This document shows positions 1 through 9,807 of a stretch of 64,000 nt of DNA, in pieces. This stretch comes from Paludibacteraceae bacterium. Its GTDB lineage: Bacteria > Bacteroidota > Bacteroidia > Bacteroidales > Paludibacteraceae. The notes below the pieces were generated by a model that saw nothing but the letters and a program-made list of their open reading frames with translations, did not search any database and was not told the origin of the DNA. The position numbers were made by a program, and so were the translations under genes. The first letter of the stretch is position 1, and the number at the start of each line of letters is the position of its first letter. The stretch spans positions 1 through 64,000 of the forward strand of contig JAGBVI010000119.1 in the NCBI GenBank assembly GCA_017630395.1, given 5' to 3'.

Positions 1-228
1 ACGGAAACTCAACGTCTGAGTCATTGGAGCATCTTCAACTCCCACCCATTGAAACTTACCTGTCAACATCAAGTGCGTACAACGTTCAGCACCCGCCACA
101 GCAGGATTGACCAAATAGTAATTAAAGTGATATTGATCACACACTATTTCATCTTGAGCTAATGTCCGTCCACAAAAGAGAACAGAACAAACAGCAACAA
201 ATAAATATTTAAAAAATCCTCTCATCAT
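1..228 (-). CDS. PorP/SprF-family T9SS membrane protein, N-terminal part (cut by window edge)
   Basis: The reading frame starts at one of two adjacent ATGs (228 or 225) and runs off the left end after 76 codons. It opens with a signal peptide (MMRGFFKYLFVAVCSVLFCG, cleavage likely after LAQ), then QYHFNYYLVNPAVAGAERC and GKFQWVGVEDAPMTQTLS. The pattern of an early 'N-P-(A/S)' and a following 'QW-G---AP-TQ' is the N-terminal signature of the PorP/SprF family. It matches the neighbouring complete PorP at residues about 20-65 (LNINPSATGN, RWQWIGLENSPKSG). SprF-type proteins help particular giant T9SS cargo reach the surface in gliding Bacteroidota. It lies 70 bp behind the other PorP and is probably the last visible gene of the 9.4 kb operon. 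Family assignment is good; the C-terminal barrel cannot be checked here. Confidence 0.8.
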   Translation of the reverse strand, partial: MMRGFFKYLFVAVCSVLFCGRTLAQDEIVCDQYHFNYYLVNPAVAGAERCTHLMLTGKFQWVGVEDAPMTQTLSFR

Positions 229-298
229 AATTGCATTTAGTTCAAAATACCCTAATATACATATACACCACCAGAACTAACATACAATAAAAACACCA

Positions 299-1243
299 TT
301 AGTCTTCAAGGAATCTAACTTGACTACCTTTTGATTTTTTAGGAATGCGGAATGAAAGCATTATTTCACTTGCATTAGACGACAAAGCATCAGCAACATC
401 TCCTAAACCTAATTCAAAGCTATAACCGATACGGAAATTTTTCAACTCAACACCGGCATTAAAATTTAACATATTAGAAGAAAAAGAATCCTCACCATTC
501 AAATCAGGACGATAAGTAATACCAAACCATAAGAAACGATTATAGAATAGAGAGATATTCAATTCAGCACGATTAGTAGTATTTCTATGTGTATAACACA
601 AAGCAGGAGCCAAATCGAACTTTTCAGAAAGATTAAACAATGCTCTAATATACCAATTAAATTGTCTACCTGGTAATGAAGTAGTTACATTCTCCTCATT
701 GGACAATAAATGACTAACAGATACACCAAACATCAACTTAGGCATTGCTAACTCAACACCAAAATCCATATCAGGATGAACCTCAGACAATTTTTCTCCG
801 TAATTCAAAGTCTCCTGATTCATCTCTTCCGGATCAATCCAAATATGCTGAGCCGGATCAAAATAGTGGTATAAAATACCAGCTGAAAGACCCATTGAAA
901 GCAATAAACTCTCGTTCAAGTTCAAATGATAAGCGTAGGCTGCCTTAACATTTAAAGTTCTGTTAGCAACACCTAAATCATCGTAAGAAACAGTCATACC
1001 AATGCCAGAACGAATAGACTCAAAATAATTAGTCAAATTCAAAACTCCAGATTTTGGTGAGTTTTCCAAACCAATCCATTGCCAACGACCTAACAAAAAG
1101 ATGTCAACATCATCAGTATTACCCGTTGCAGACGGATTGATATTCAATCTCGAGAAAAACTGTTGGGAGAGCATAATATCACGTTGAGCAAAAACATTTG
1201 CACTCACGAATAGCAATATAATAAAACCGAATAACTTTTTCAT
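299..1243 (-). CDS. PorP/SprF family type IX secretion system membrane protein
   Basis: A protein of 314 residues, the usual length for the family. The signal peptide is MKKLFGFIILLFVSANVFAQ. The mature start has QQFFSRLNINPSATGN, then WQWIGLENSPKSG, both typical of PorP/SprF. The rest alternates short amphipathic strands and turns, ending RIGYSFELGLGDVADALSSNASEIMLSFRIPKK, as in an outer-membrane beta-barrel. PorP/SprF proteins are outer-membrane partners of T9SS cargo with type B C-terminal domains. Here the gene follows the OmpA-family gene by 17 bp, downstream of the giant cargo, the same order of parts as in sprB/sprF-type loci. I infer that it serves the 2654-9445 protein specifically. 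No odd features seen. Confidence 0.88.
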   Translation of the reverse strand: MKKLFGFIILLFVSANVFAQRDIMLSQQFFSRLNINPSATGNTDDVDIFLLGRWQWIGLENSPKSGVLNLTNYFESIRSGIGMTVSYDDLGVANRTLNVKAAYAYHLNLNESLLLSMGLSAGILYHYFDPAQHIWIDPEEMNQETLNYGEKLSEVHPDMDFGVELAMPKLMFGVSVSHLLSNEENVTTSLPGRQFNWYIRALFNLSEKFDLAPALCYTHRNTTNRAELNISLFYNRFLWFGITYRPDLNGEDSFSSNMLNFNAGVELKNFRIGYSFELGLGDVADALSSNASEIMLSFRIPKKSKGSQVRFLED

Positions 1244-1260
1244 CTTGAAACTTTATTACT

Positions 1261-2622
1261 TTATTCATTTAAAATTTTTATATCAACACGTCTATTTTGC
1301 TCGTGCTCAGGCTCGGTTTGAGCATCTGGAATAACGGGATCATGGAAACCTCTACCTACAGCAACCATGTCTTCAGCTTTAATGCCACGCTCAATCAACA
1401 ATTTACGAACATATTTCGCACGAACATCAGACAATTTCATATTATATTGATCAGAACCACGAGTATCAGTATGTCCACTAATTTCAAAGAGAGCACCAGG
1501 GAACTCTTTCATAGCACTTACCAACTCATCCAATTGCACCAAATATTCAGGCTTCATTTCAGACTTATTAAAGTCGAAGAAGAACAACACCCAATGGAAT
1601 CCCTTAGGTTCCACCAAAGCTATTTCAGGACTAATCTCAAAGTCAGGATCTGCACGATAAGGTTGAGGTAACCAAATATCATCTCTACCCTTACCTCCCG
1701 CGCGGTTAGACATAAACATGACTAACTTACTATTACCAATCAAGTTATAATCATTAGATTTAGTATTATAAGTAGTATCCAAATTGACAGGCTCTGTCCA
1801 AACTTCGCGTTTCACCTTCTTCATAACACTATCAACAGTATCTAAGACATCAAATTCCATTTTTCTCAAATGAGAAATATACAAGTCATATCCACCTTTA
1901 CCACCAGCACGATCTGAAGTTAAATACATAACTGTATCAGCAACAACAAAAGGATAATCTTCTTTTGACTTACTATTTAACCTAACTACACTGTCGCTTG
2001 CATTTTTAGGCATTTGCCACTCAGCTGTTGCATCACTACCTTTTGCACGATCAATATACCAAATATCACGACCTCCATAAGATTGCTTCGGAAAATCAGC
2101 AGAGAAATAAATACGATTACCACCCTTTGCTATGGTAGGGTTATAAAAACCTGAAACTCTGTTATATCGATAAGTCCAACCGGCCATAACGGTGGAAGAA
2201 CCTTTAACATTCTTTCTTAATTTTTCCAAACCTTCGATACTCATTAATTTAGGAGTTGAAAATTGACCTCCAGTCATTTGAGCTTCATACAAGTCAGAAT
2301 TACCAAGTTCATCAATTCTTGCAAAATAAATTGTTCTTCTTTTAGGATCATAGGCAAACTGCCCCATAATTCCTAGTCCACAAAGCTCCTTACAAACTTC
2401 TACATTTTCCAACTCATACTTACTACTGATTGTAGCACTATAAGCAGTATCCGCAACAAACCACACAACTTTACCATCTTTATAGAAAGAGATTGGCCTC
2501 TCTTGCATAGATGTATTTACATCAGAGGAGACAATTTCGTATCCCTCAACATATTCCTTGTGAATAGCTGATACTGAACCAACTAAACAAGAAACAATCA
2601 AAAATAGAAAAAACCGTTTCAT
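1261..2622 (-). CDS. OmpA-family peptidoglycan-binding protein with PD40-like repeats
   Basis: A protein of 453 residues with signal peptide MKRFFLFLIVSCLVGSVSA. The middle holds beta-propeller (PD40/WD40-like) repeats, seen as IYFSADFPKQSYGGRDIWYI, MYLTSDRAGGKGGYDLYIS and MFMSNRAGGKGRDDIWL, at roughly residues 170-325. The last 110 residues are an OmpA C-terminal domain: FFDFNKSEMKPEYLVQLDEL, ISGHTDTRGSDQYN, LSDVRAKYVRKLL and QNRRVDIKI, with the usual peptidoglycan-binding Asp and Arg. It resembles the propeller-plus-OmpA proteins that travel with PorP genes, and P. gingivalis PorE has a related domain mix, although PorE is a lipoprotein. It lies 31 bp downstream of the giant cargo gene and 17 bp upstream of porP, so the three are surely co-transcribed. 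Probable role: anchoring the secretion or adhesin assembly to the cell wall. Confidence 0.88.
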   Translation of the reverse strand: MKRFFLFLIVSCLVGSVSAIHKEYVEGYEIVSSDVNTSMQERPISFYKDGKVVWFVADTAYSATISSKYELENVEVCKELCGLGIMGQFAYDPKRRTIYFARIDELGNSDLYEAQMTGGQFSTPKLMSIEGLEKLRKNVKGSSTVMAGWTYRYNRVSGFYNPTIAKGGNRIYFSADFPKQSYGGRDIWYIDRAKGSDATAEWQMPKNASDSVVRLNSKSKEDYPFVVADTVMYLTSDRAGGKGGYDLYISHLRKMEFDVLDTVDSVMKKVKREVWTEPVNLDTTYNTKSNDYNLIGNSKLVMFMSNRAGGKGRDDIWLPQPYRADPDFEISPEIALVEPKGFHWVLFFFDFNKSEMKPEYLVQLDELVSAMKEFPGALFEISGHTDTRGSDQYNMKLSDVRAKYVRKLLIERGIKAEDMVAVGRGFHDPVIPDAQTEPEHEQNRRVDIKILNE

Positions 2623-2653
2623 AAATTTATATAACTACTAACTTTATTACTAA

Positions 2654-5600
2654 TTAATCGTATTTAACAATTTCAATAGTTCCGCTTACAATCTTACCAT
2701 TCAAAAGTTTTACCTGAGAAAAGTAAACTCCCGGATCCGCCATAACTCCTTTGTGAGTTCCATTCCATCCATTAGCTCCTTCAAAAACTTTTTGACCATA
2801 ACGATCAAAGATTATAACTTCATACCCTTCCATATAAACGTCATTCAAGCCATCTTTAGTGTGAGGAGTAAATGCGGTAGGCAAAACAACACCCAATTCT
2901 AATTGAGCAAAGGCTACCGGACAAACACCATCGGTCGCATAAAGAGAAAATACAGAAGTACTCCTTGGCATATATTTTTCTAATATTACATCATTAGTTT
3001 TACCTATAGAAACATCTCCATCCATCCATTCAAATTCTAAAGGTTTTCCAGATAAAACATTCGCAGTCAAATCTATTTTAGCACCAATAGTAACATTGGA
3101 TACATTAGAAGTTAATTCAACTGTAATTGGTTCATGTACAATAATAGGTCCAACATGCACAGTCTCATCTTCACAAACCCCATTGCTTGCTGTAACAGAA
3201 TAAAAAGCTTCTCCAGGTAATTGAGGATAAGCAAAAGAATAAATATTATTATCCTTATTCGGAATAACTTTATCGCCACTCCATGTTATATTACGAGCAG
3301 TTCCCTGCAAAACACCAAGTCCTAAATTTACAGAGTCACCTAAACAAATATCATAAGCACTACTTGCAACATCTAAAACAAATGGTTGATAAACAGCAAC
3401 TGAAAAAGAATTTTCTGCTGCCGATCCAATAGTATTACATACTCCATCATAAACTTCAACCTTAAATGCATTATCACTAACCGTTGGTTCAATGGTAAAA
3501 TAATCCTCTGTAGAAGTAGAAAGGATTTCTTTAACTACCTTATTCTCACTATTATACCAAACATATTTAGATGGTTCTCCTTGAGTAACCTTTGCAGCAA
3601 ACGTAATTGGGTTAGGCGTTTCGCCTTCACAATACGCATCTGCTGAAGGAATTAATTCAACTTTAATAGGAGCATTAACTTTTAATTCAACCTGCGGAGT
3701 TTCGTAAGAATAGACTGAACCTTGAGGGTCTCCAAACATCTGAACTCCATAACAAATACCATCAGATATGAAAGAAAGAACTTTATAATTACCTGCTTTT
3801 AATTGATTAGTTTCATAAGCCCTATTATCAAAATCTGATAATGGTACAAAATTACCATCAGTTTCTGCAGAACTCTGATACCAAGAATAATATTTCACAT
3901 AATTAGCCGACTGTTCAGGCTTGAAATTTGCCAACTCAAATTTCACATTTTCATTTTCACAGATAGGATCTTTTGAAACATTGATTGAAGCTGTAAAAGG
4001 TGTTAAAACAACTGTACCTACCTCTTTAGTAATCGTAGAACAGATGTTATCATCTACAACTATCTTAAAACGTAATGAATCTCCTGGCGAATACTCATCT
4101 AGATGCAAACCAGATGTTTGAACAATATTATTAGATAACTGTTCATACCCGAATTCACCCTTACGATCATAATATAATTTCAAATCATAGGATACTGTAC
4201 CTGATTCATCATCAGAATTTGATACATTATAACTTAAAATCACTAGGTCCTTTTCTGAACATATAGTATCCCTATTAGGAACTCTATAACTTAATCCAAA
4301 ATCAACTCTTGAATCGGATTTATAATTCAAGGAAATGTTTGTTGAAGATTTGATTGTATCTGTTGCGCAGATACCATCTGTTACAGATAACCTAAACTCA
4401 TTATTGACACCTGGAGATAACCACTTATCAGTCAAGATAAATGTATTACTTGTAGTGGTTTCCTTCAGTACAGGTAATGACAATCTTTCCCAAACGTAGT
4501 TGTCAATATGATTTGCTGCATTCGCAGGAGTAACAATAGCTTTCAGTGTAACTTGCTCTGGATTTTCCGGATCAATACAATATGTTTGACCACTTGATTC
4601 AACTGCAACTTTAAACGGAACATTTACATCAAAATTTAAGCGAGAATCAGATTCCACAGCCTCACAAATTCCATCTTCAGCAACCACAAACAACTCAAAA
4701 GAGCCTCCTGCTGTAAACAAATCAGGATAAGCAACCGAGGTTATTGTCAAAGAATCACTCAACTTATTTGTTTCACTTTTGACATCCTCTTTTAGCGTAA
4801 TTTTATTTCCATCTTTAACAGCATACCACGTAAACTTATTAATCAAAGCTCGAGAAGAAGCAGGTTCAACCTTGATAACAGCAATCGCAGAACCTGTACT
4901 ACAAATAACTTTAGCTTCTGATGATAAAGACACACTATATTCTACATTAATATCCTTAACAATATTTGCGGAATATTTAGATGAGCAAATTCCATCATCT
5001 CCTATAAATTCAATACTTGTGTTTGGAGAAGCTTCATCAACTATAAATGAACATGACAATTCTGACGATGGAACAACTTCCCCATTAACTTTCCAAGTAT
5101 AAGTTTCAAATAGAGAACTTGCTTTTGCTGAATCTAATTTTGCTTCTACTTTATATGTTCCTCCCGGCTTTATGCAATTATCGTCAGGAACTATAATTTT
5201 AACACCTGTACCGTTCAATAATACTTCAGATTCAGGAGAAACTGCATCACTCTCACATTTATCATCATACGTCATCACTCTAAATTTAACACTATTTCCG
5301 GCTGTAAATAGCTCTGGATATTTAACCTTATTTAAAACTAAATGATAACTAGTTGAGTCTGAATTAACTACTGTACTATCAATTAATTTATCTCCCAAAT
5401 ACCACTTTAATCCAATATCTAAAATATTGACCAAAGATTTTTTCGGAGAAACAGAAGCTGTTAACATTAGCGTATCTGTATCCAACAAACAAACTTTGCC
5501 CGGAGAGGCCAGAGCTAAACTAATTCCACCCTCACGAATTGGTATATTCAATGATGATATCTCACTTGCTTGATCTATAGTTTCACAAACATCAGATAAA

Positions 5601-8600
5601 GAAGAAGAAATAGCTACTGTCATAGTTTGCGAAGTATAATCTCTCAGAGCAGAATTCATAAGATTCCATATAGGCTCAGCAGTTTCATTATCATACTCTG
5701 CTGTTACTTTTCCATCTTTATCTGTGAATTTAACATGCCAATTGTATTGATACAACTTATTCAAAATTGCTAAACTATCAGCAGCAGAACCTACAAAATC
5801 TTTAAGTCCGATTTTCATTGACAAAGCAACTTCTGTGGGGTCTGACTCCTCAGAAATACACACTGGATTAGCACTTGGGATAATTTGCAATTGATAATAT
5901 CCATTATGCAACTCAAATGGGATTTCCAAAACTGATAGTGGATCGAAACAATACTTATCTGTTTTAACATTAGAAGGTTTCGCAATTACCTTACCTTCAA
6001 AAACAGATATTTTTGCTAAAGAATCCTTATTGACGATAAGAGTCATGGTAGAATCAAAGCCATCTGCAGATACTGAGTACTCAAAGTCGTACAAATCATT
6101 ATCCTCTATCAAATTACCTTTACTATCATACCACTCAAAATCAAAATCAGCATCGCTTAAATTTCTTCTAACTGCAACATCTACTTTATTACAACCTTTA
6201 ACAATACCCTGTGCAGGATTAGTCAATTTTAAAAGTGTAGTCAAATTAATTTTCAAATCAACTTCATCACTACAATCATCTGCGATAGTGGTTGAATCGC
6301 CACCTTCATAATAGTAAATAAACTTCATATTTACTATATCTTTATATTTCTTTTGTATGGTTTTACCTTTATACGAAATAGAAACGGTAGAATCAGTTGT
6401 ACTAAGAATCTTTATATCCAAAGAATCAGACAACCCTGTCAATTGAGGCTGCATTTTATTGGTTACAGGATCTAACTTAGGTGCAAACAAAGTATCATTA
6501 TTTGCATCAACCCAAGCAGCTAACCATGTTATATCATCTTCAACTGTACCACGAGTGGCAGTAGGAACAATGCGAGAATTTATGCTATCGCACGCCTCAA
6601 ACTCAAGAATTTTATCAATTTTACCTCCAAAAGTATTTTTAATTGTAATAATAGACTCTGAGACATTATTGCTAAACGCACAAGATTGATCAGAATTTCC
6701 CGGCTTCTCCTCACGAGCCTTAGCCCAAACATCTTCAAAATTATCCCCGGTGACAACACGATACTTTATTGTCCCTGAATAACGAGGATCATCTGTAGAA
6801 ATCTTTATCGTATCTTTTATTTCTCCATTCTCTGGACTTCCACCTTTAGCTAAACTTGGATTTTCTTTATCATATTCAACCATATCAATCCAAGCTCCAT
6901 TCTCCAAAATTTGGAACATGAAATAAGACTCTGGCTCCGGTGTTCTTCTATGAGCAACTAAACTTAAAGAATCTTTCTGACAAGAAACAACATCATTACC
7001 CAAAGTATCACCAGCACTATTATATACAACCATATCTACTTTAGGAATGCAAACAGAAAAAGTAATATCATCAATCAAGATATCATTTCCAGATCCTGAT
7101 TGACCATTATTATATACAACCACCCAGAAATCACCAATTTTGTCAGTTAGTTCAATATATTCATCGATACGATGCCATTCAGATGCTCCGGATGCAACAT
7201 TCCCGGTTTCAACTGTTGCCAATCTATTTGCCCCCTGTACACTAGACAAAACCTGATCATCATCTCCAAATTCACGCAATAAAAGAATAGTCATATTCAC
7301 AGGATTACCCGACCCGGCCATAGCATTACGAACATCCATACCAAACGTAAATCGTCTATCAGGGCAAATACTTACATGCTGAGCATATATAGCTGCTCCG
7401 GGAGCTGAACCTGCATTTACAAACAACATAGCTCCATTCGTATTACCTGTGGCATCTGTAGTCGAGATAAAATCATCTGACTCCTTTTGTTGGTCACATG
7501 AGTCAGGATTCATTACTATCGCATAATAGCCATCTTGCAAACGCAACCCTCCATCTCTCGTAGAACCCCACCAATTATAAAGAGCCAAACGCGGATTTTC
7601 TGCTAAGAACAAGTGTCCATCAGAAGCTACATAACAGTTTGCTGGCTCTGTTTTAGAAAATTGATTTTTCTTCGGAGTTACAACATATCCATTAGGATCC
7701 GGAGCAATATAATTTCTTATATTAAAGGTACTCTTAGCTGTATTATCCACACTAAATGGCAACGGAGTATGCTCTTCACCATTTTGATAATAGACATTAG
7801 CAGTATCAAACTGTGCAGACGGATAATACACCTGACCGTCAATCGTAATAGAAGACCTATGATTTACCTCTATAGAACCTTGATAAACATTAAAATTATT
7901 TACATACACATCTTCAGACATGAAATAACCAAATGTTTCATAGAACAATGTCTTTGCCTCCAATCCATCACAAAAAACATTTTGACTACAATCCGGCGCA
8001 AAATATATTATTGCAGTATCCAATCCATCATATTCTACGCGATACTTCCAATTGTTTGCTGTATCAACCGGCACGGTAAAACGATAGGTTTTAACAGAAT
8101 CTACAACTTCCCAATTCCCAATTTCCCTCGATGAATCATCCACTTTAATTTTAGACCATTTAAATATTGTTTTATTTAAATCTTCCAAAACAGCTGTTCC
8201 AGATGCCATTAAGACATTAGAATCTTGTAAACAAGAGACCATCGGATAACGAGATGCAATAAAGAATGTACACTCTTCAACCAATAAAGTCAACTCCCCA
8301 ACCAAAAATCCATCTGCATAAAGAGTATAGGTTGTTGTTGCTGTAGGCTTTACCGTCAAGTTAGGGACAGACGTTGTTTCCAAAGCCACACCATCTGCAT
8401 ACCACTCATACTTTGAAGCTTTATTGAAATTTGTTGAAAGCTCAGTCTCTTTTCCTAAGCACAAAACATCTTTTTTTGCAGTAAATGTATAACCACACTC
8501 TGCCATACTCTTTGGTATTAAGTCTATAGACCCAACCAACATTCCGTCTGCATACACTTGATAGGTTTCATTTCCTTTTGGTCTCACCTCGAGTTTATTG

Positions 8601-9445
8601 CTAGTTGTTTCTTGTTCTTCCGACGTGGTAACATTAACCCAACGATAGGTTGAAGCGCCCTCAAAAGTACAAGTCATCTGAATAGGCTCACTCAAACAAG
8701 CAGACGCATTGTTTGCTAAAATTGAATATCCACATCCATCCAACTTCACAGGAATATCAATAAAATTTTCCGCAATCAACATCTCATACTCAACAGTATT
8801 AAACGTTGAATCTCCATCAACTACCAAAGTATCAATTCTACTAGTTTTTCTTAATATCCTATTAAAGAACCGTACAACTTTGGCCGCTGTGTCCAATTTA
8901 TCTTCCAAAGTTTCATTATCATCAAACTGAGTTAAAAACAAGGTATCTTGATTGTCTACATCTACTTTTGCCCAACGAATTAAATCTCCGGCAATAACAT
9001 TATCTGCATGCAACGAAACTCCGTTTCTGCGGCATGCCTCTTTGGTGCTTGGAGTAATATATCCATCTGCTCCACCCGCTTTTACCGTTATAGTCTTTGC
9101 ATCTGCATCCGCAAAAAAACTATACACTCCAACAGCATGACTATTAGATGTATAACATCCATTCTCAATCCATGGATTAGCTGTAAAAAAACCAGCATTA
9201 TCATTAAAAATCCAATGATTCTCTCCGTCATAAGATAGAGCCACACCATCTATACAGATATACATCTGAATACCACCTGTTGGAAAGTCAACTGTGACAC
9301 TATTACCTCCTTGTGAAAATTCTTGCCCATTACTCAATCTAACTGAGATAGCAGAATAAACACCTGAAAACCACATCATTCCCAACAATGGCAACAACAC
9401 TCTTTTTATCATTCGACCTACCATTTTTTCTTTTATGTTTTTCAT
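2654..9445 (-). CDS. Giant surface protein with Ig-like repeats and T9SS type B C-terminal domain
   Basis: About 2,263 residues from the chosen start. An ATG at 9478 is also open, and 9412 gives the most compact signal peptide (MIKRVLLPLLGMMWFSGVYS), so the start is uncertain. Residues about 250-400 hold two or more Ig-like units (TTYTLYADGFLVGELTL). About 505-810 is a beta-sandwich ending NDILIDDITFSVC, like extracellular CBM/MAM-type folds. From about 830 to 2,180 runs a long series of domains of about 90-110 residues, each opening with a Cys motif (ICSEKD, CIDPEN, CENENV, CEGETP, ICLGDS). The last 80 residues, with TAFTPHTKDGLNDVY, IIFDRYGQKVFEG, GWNGTHKG and GVYFSQVKL, are the CHU_C / gliding-motility-associated type B sorting domain recognised by the T9SS. 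Probable surface adhesin or matrix protein. It is first in an operon with OmpA and PorP genes. Confidence 0.88.
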   Translation of the reverse strand: MKNIKEKMVGRMIKRVLLPLLGMMWFSGVYSAISVRLSNGQEFSQGGNSVTVDFPTGGIQMYICIDGVALSYDGENHWIFNDNAGFFTANPWIENGCYTSNSHAVGVYSFFADADAKTITVKAGGADGYITPSTKEACRRNGVSLHADNVIAGDLIRWAKVDVDNQDTLFLTQFDDNETLEDKLDTAAKVVRFFNRILRKTSRIDTLVVDGDSTFNTVEYEMLIAENFIDIPVKLDGCGYSILANNASACLSEPIQMTCTFEGASTYRWVNVTTSEEQETTSNKLEVRPKGNETYQVYADGMLVGSIDLIPKSMAECGYTFTAKKDVLCLGKETELSTNFNKASKYEWYADGVALETTSVPNLTVKPTATTTYTLYADGFLVGELTLLVEECTFFIASRYPMVSCLQDSNVLMASGTAVLEDLNKTIFKWSKIKVDDSSREIGNWEVVDSVKTYRFTVPVDTANNWKYRVEYDGLDTAIIYFAPDCSQNVFCDGLEAKTLFYETFGYFMSEDVYVNNFNVYQGSIEVNHRSSITIDGQVYYPSAQFDTANVYYQNGEEHTPLPFSVDNTAKSTFNIRNYIAPDPNGYVVTPKKNQFSKTEPANCYVASDGHLFLAENPRLALYNWWGSTRDGGLRLQDGYYAIVMNPDSCDQQKESDDFISTTDATGNTNGAMLFVNAGSAPGAAIYAQHVSICPDRRFTFGMDVRNAMAGSGNPVNMTILLLREFGDDDQVLSSVQGANRLATVETGNVASGASEWHRIDEYIELTDKIGDFWVVVYNNGQSGSGNDILIDDITFSVCIPKVDMVVYNSAGDTLGNDVVSCQKDSLSLVAHRRTPEPESYFMFQILENGAWIDMVEYDKENPSLAKGGSPENGEIKDTIKISTDDPRYSGTIKYRVVTGDNFEDVWAKAREEKPGNSDQSCAFSNNVSESIITIKNTFGGKIDKILEFEACDSINSRIVPTATRGTVEDDITWLAAWVDANNDTLFAPKLDPVTNKMQPQLTGLSDSLDIKILSTTDSTVSISYKGKTIQKKYKDIVNMKFIYYYEGGDSTTIADDCSDEVDLKINLTTLLKLTNPAQGIVKGCNKVDVAVRRNLSDADFDFEWYDSKGNLIEDNDLYDFEYSVSADGFDSTMTLIVNKDSLAKISVFEGKVIAKPSNVKTDKYCFDPLSVLEIPFELHNGYYQLQIIPSANPVCISEESDPTEVALSMKIGLKDFVGSAADSLAILNKLYQYNWHVKFTDKDGKVTAEYDNETAEPIWNLMNSALRDYTSQTMTVAISSSLSDVCETIDQASEISSLNIPIREGGISLALASPGKVCLLDTDTLMLTASVSPKKSLVNILDIGLKWYLGDKLIDSTVVNSDSTSYHLVLNKVKYPELFTAGNSVKFRVMTYDDKCESDAVSPESEVLLNGTGVKIIVPDDNCIKPGGTYKVEAKLDSAKASSLFETYTWKVNGEVVPSSELSCSFIVDEASPNTSIEFIGDDGICSSKYSANIVKDINVEYSVSLSSEAKVICSTGSAIAVIKVEPASSRALINKFTWYAVKDGNKITLKEDVKSETNKLSDSLTITSVAYPDLFTAGGSFELFVVAEDGICEAVESDSRLNFDVNVPFKVAVESSGQTYCIDPENPEQVTLKAIVTPANAANHIDNYVWERLSLPVLKETTTSNTFILTDKWLSPGVNNEFRLSVTDGICATDTIKSSTNISLNYKSDSRVDFGLSYRVPNRDTICSEKDLVILSYNVSNSDDESGTVSYDLKLYYDRKGEFGYEQLSNNIVQTSGLHLDEYSPGDSLRFKIVVDDNICSTITKEVGTVVLTPFTASINVSKDPICENENVKFELANFKPEQSANYVKYYSWYQSSAETDGNFVPLSDFDNRAYETNQLKAGNYKVLSFISDGICYGVQMFGDPQGSVYSYETPQVELKVNAPIKVELIPSADAYCEGETPNPITFAAKVTQGEPSKYVWYNSENKVVKEILSTSTEDYFTIEPTVSDNAFKVEVYDGVCNTIGSAAENSFSVAVYQPFVLDVASSAYDICLGDSVNLGLGVLQGTARNITWSGDKVIPNKDNNIYSFAYPQLPGEAFYSVTASNGVCEDETVHVGPIIVHEPITVELTSNVSNVTIGAKIDLTANVLSGKPLEFEWMDGDVSIGKTNDVILEKYMPRSTSVFSLYATDGVCPVAFAQLELGVVLPTAFTPHTKDGLNDVYMEGYEVIIFDRYGQKVFEGANGWNGTHKGVMADPGVYFSQVKLLNGKIVSGTIEIVKYD

Positions 9446-9478
9446 ATTAGACAAATCTTTATACCAACAATTACACAC

Positions 9479-9807
9479 ATGCGCAAAAGTTATAATTTCA
9501 CATACTTTCGCACAGAATCGAACAAAAATAAATATTTCACATTAATCATCAAAGAAAAATGCAAAAAAAATATAAAATTAATACGTTAAAACAGAAATTT
9601 TGCTCAATTTTAATCTATTCATGCAAACGAAACAATCTATCGAACTTCAAAAAAAAGAAATTTGCTATTTTAGATAGCTTTATATAACGACAAATCTGAT
9701 AGAAACAAGATGCAGAATAAGCAAAATATACAAGAAATCTGTATTATTGCAAATACCGAATAACTCAATCTTGGTAACTACAAAATAAATCAACCCAAAA
9801 GATTCTC
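9479..9807. other. Gene-free stretch between the msbA-like gene and the giant cargo gene
   Basis: AT-rich spacer of 329 bp. The left part carries the operon promoter given separately. The rest (about 9560-9807) shows no open frame, tRNA or clear hairpin with a T-tract. I see nothing else in it. Confidence 0.6.
9523..9553 (-). promoter_or_regulatory. Promoter of the giant cargo/OmpA/PorP operon
   Basis: Read on the minus strand there is TTTG (9553-9550), 19 bases, then TATTTTTG (9530-9523). This is a full match to the Bacteroidota primary sigma factor pattern TTTG-N17-23-TAnnTTTG. Transcription would begin near 9516, about 70 bases ahead of the ATG at 9445. Promoter position is inferred from the pattern alone. 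Confidence 0.6.

Noticed and set aside
1297-1671. Plus-strand frame of 124 codons across the OmpA domain
   Set aside because: Antisense to the conserved OmpA C-terminal domain.
7613-8134. Plus-strand open frame of 173 codons inside the giant cargo gene
   Set aside because: It is antisense to a well-supported coding region, has no recognisable domain or start context, and its composition (Ile/Arg/Cys-rich) is that of a shadow frame.
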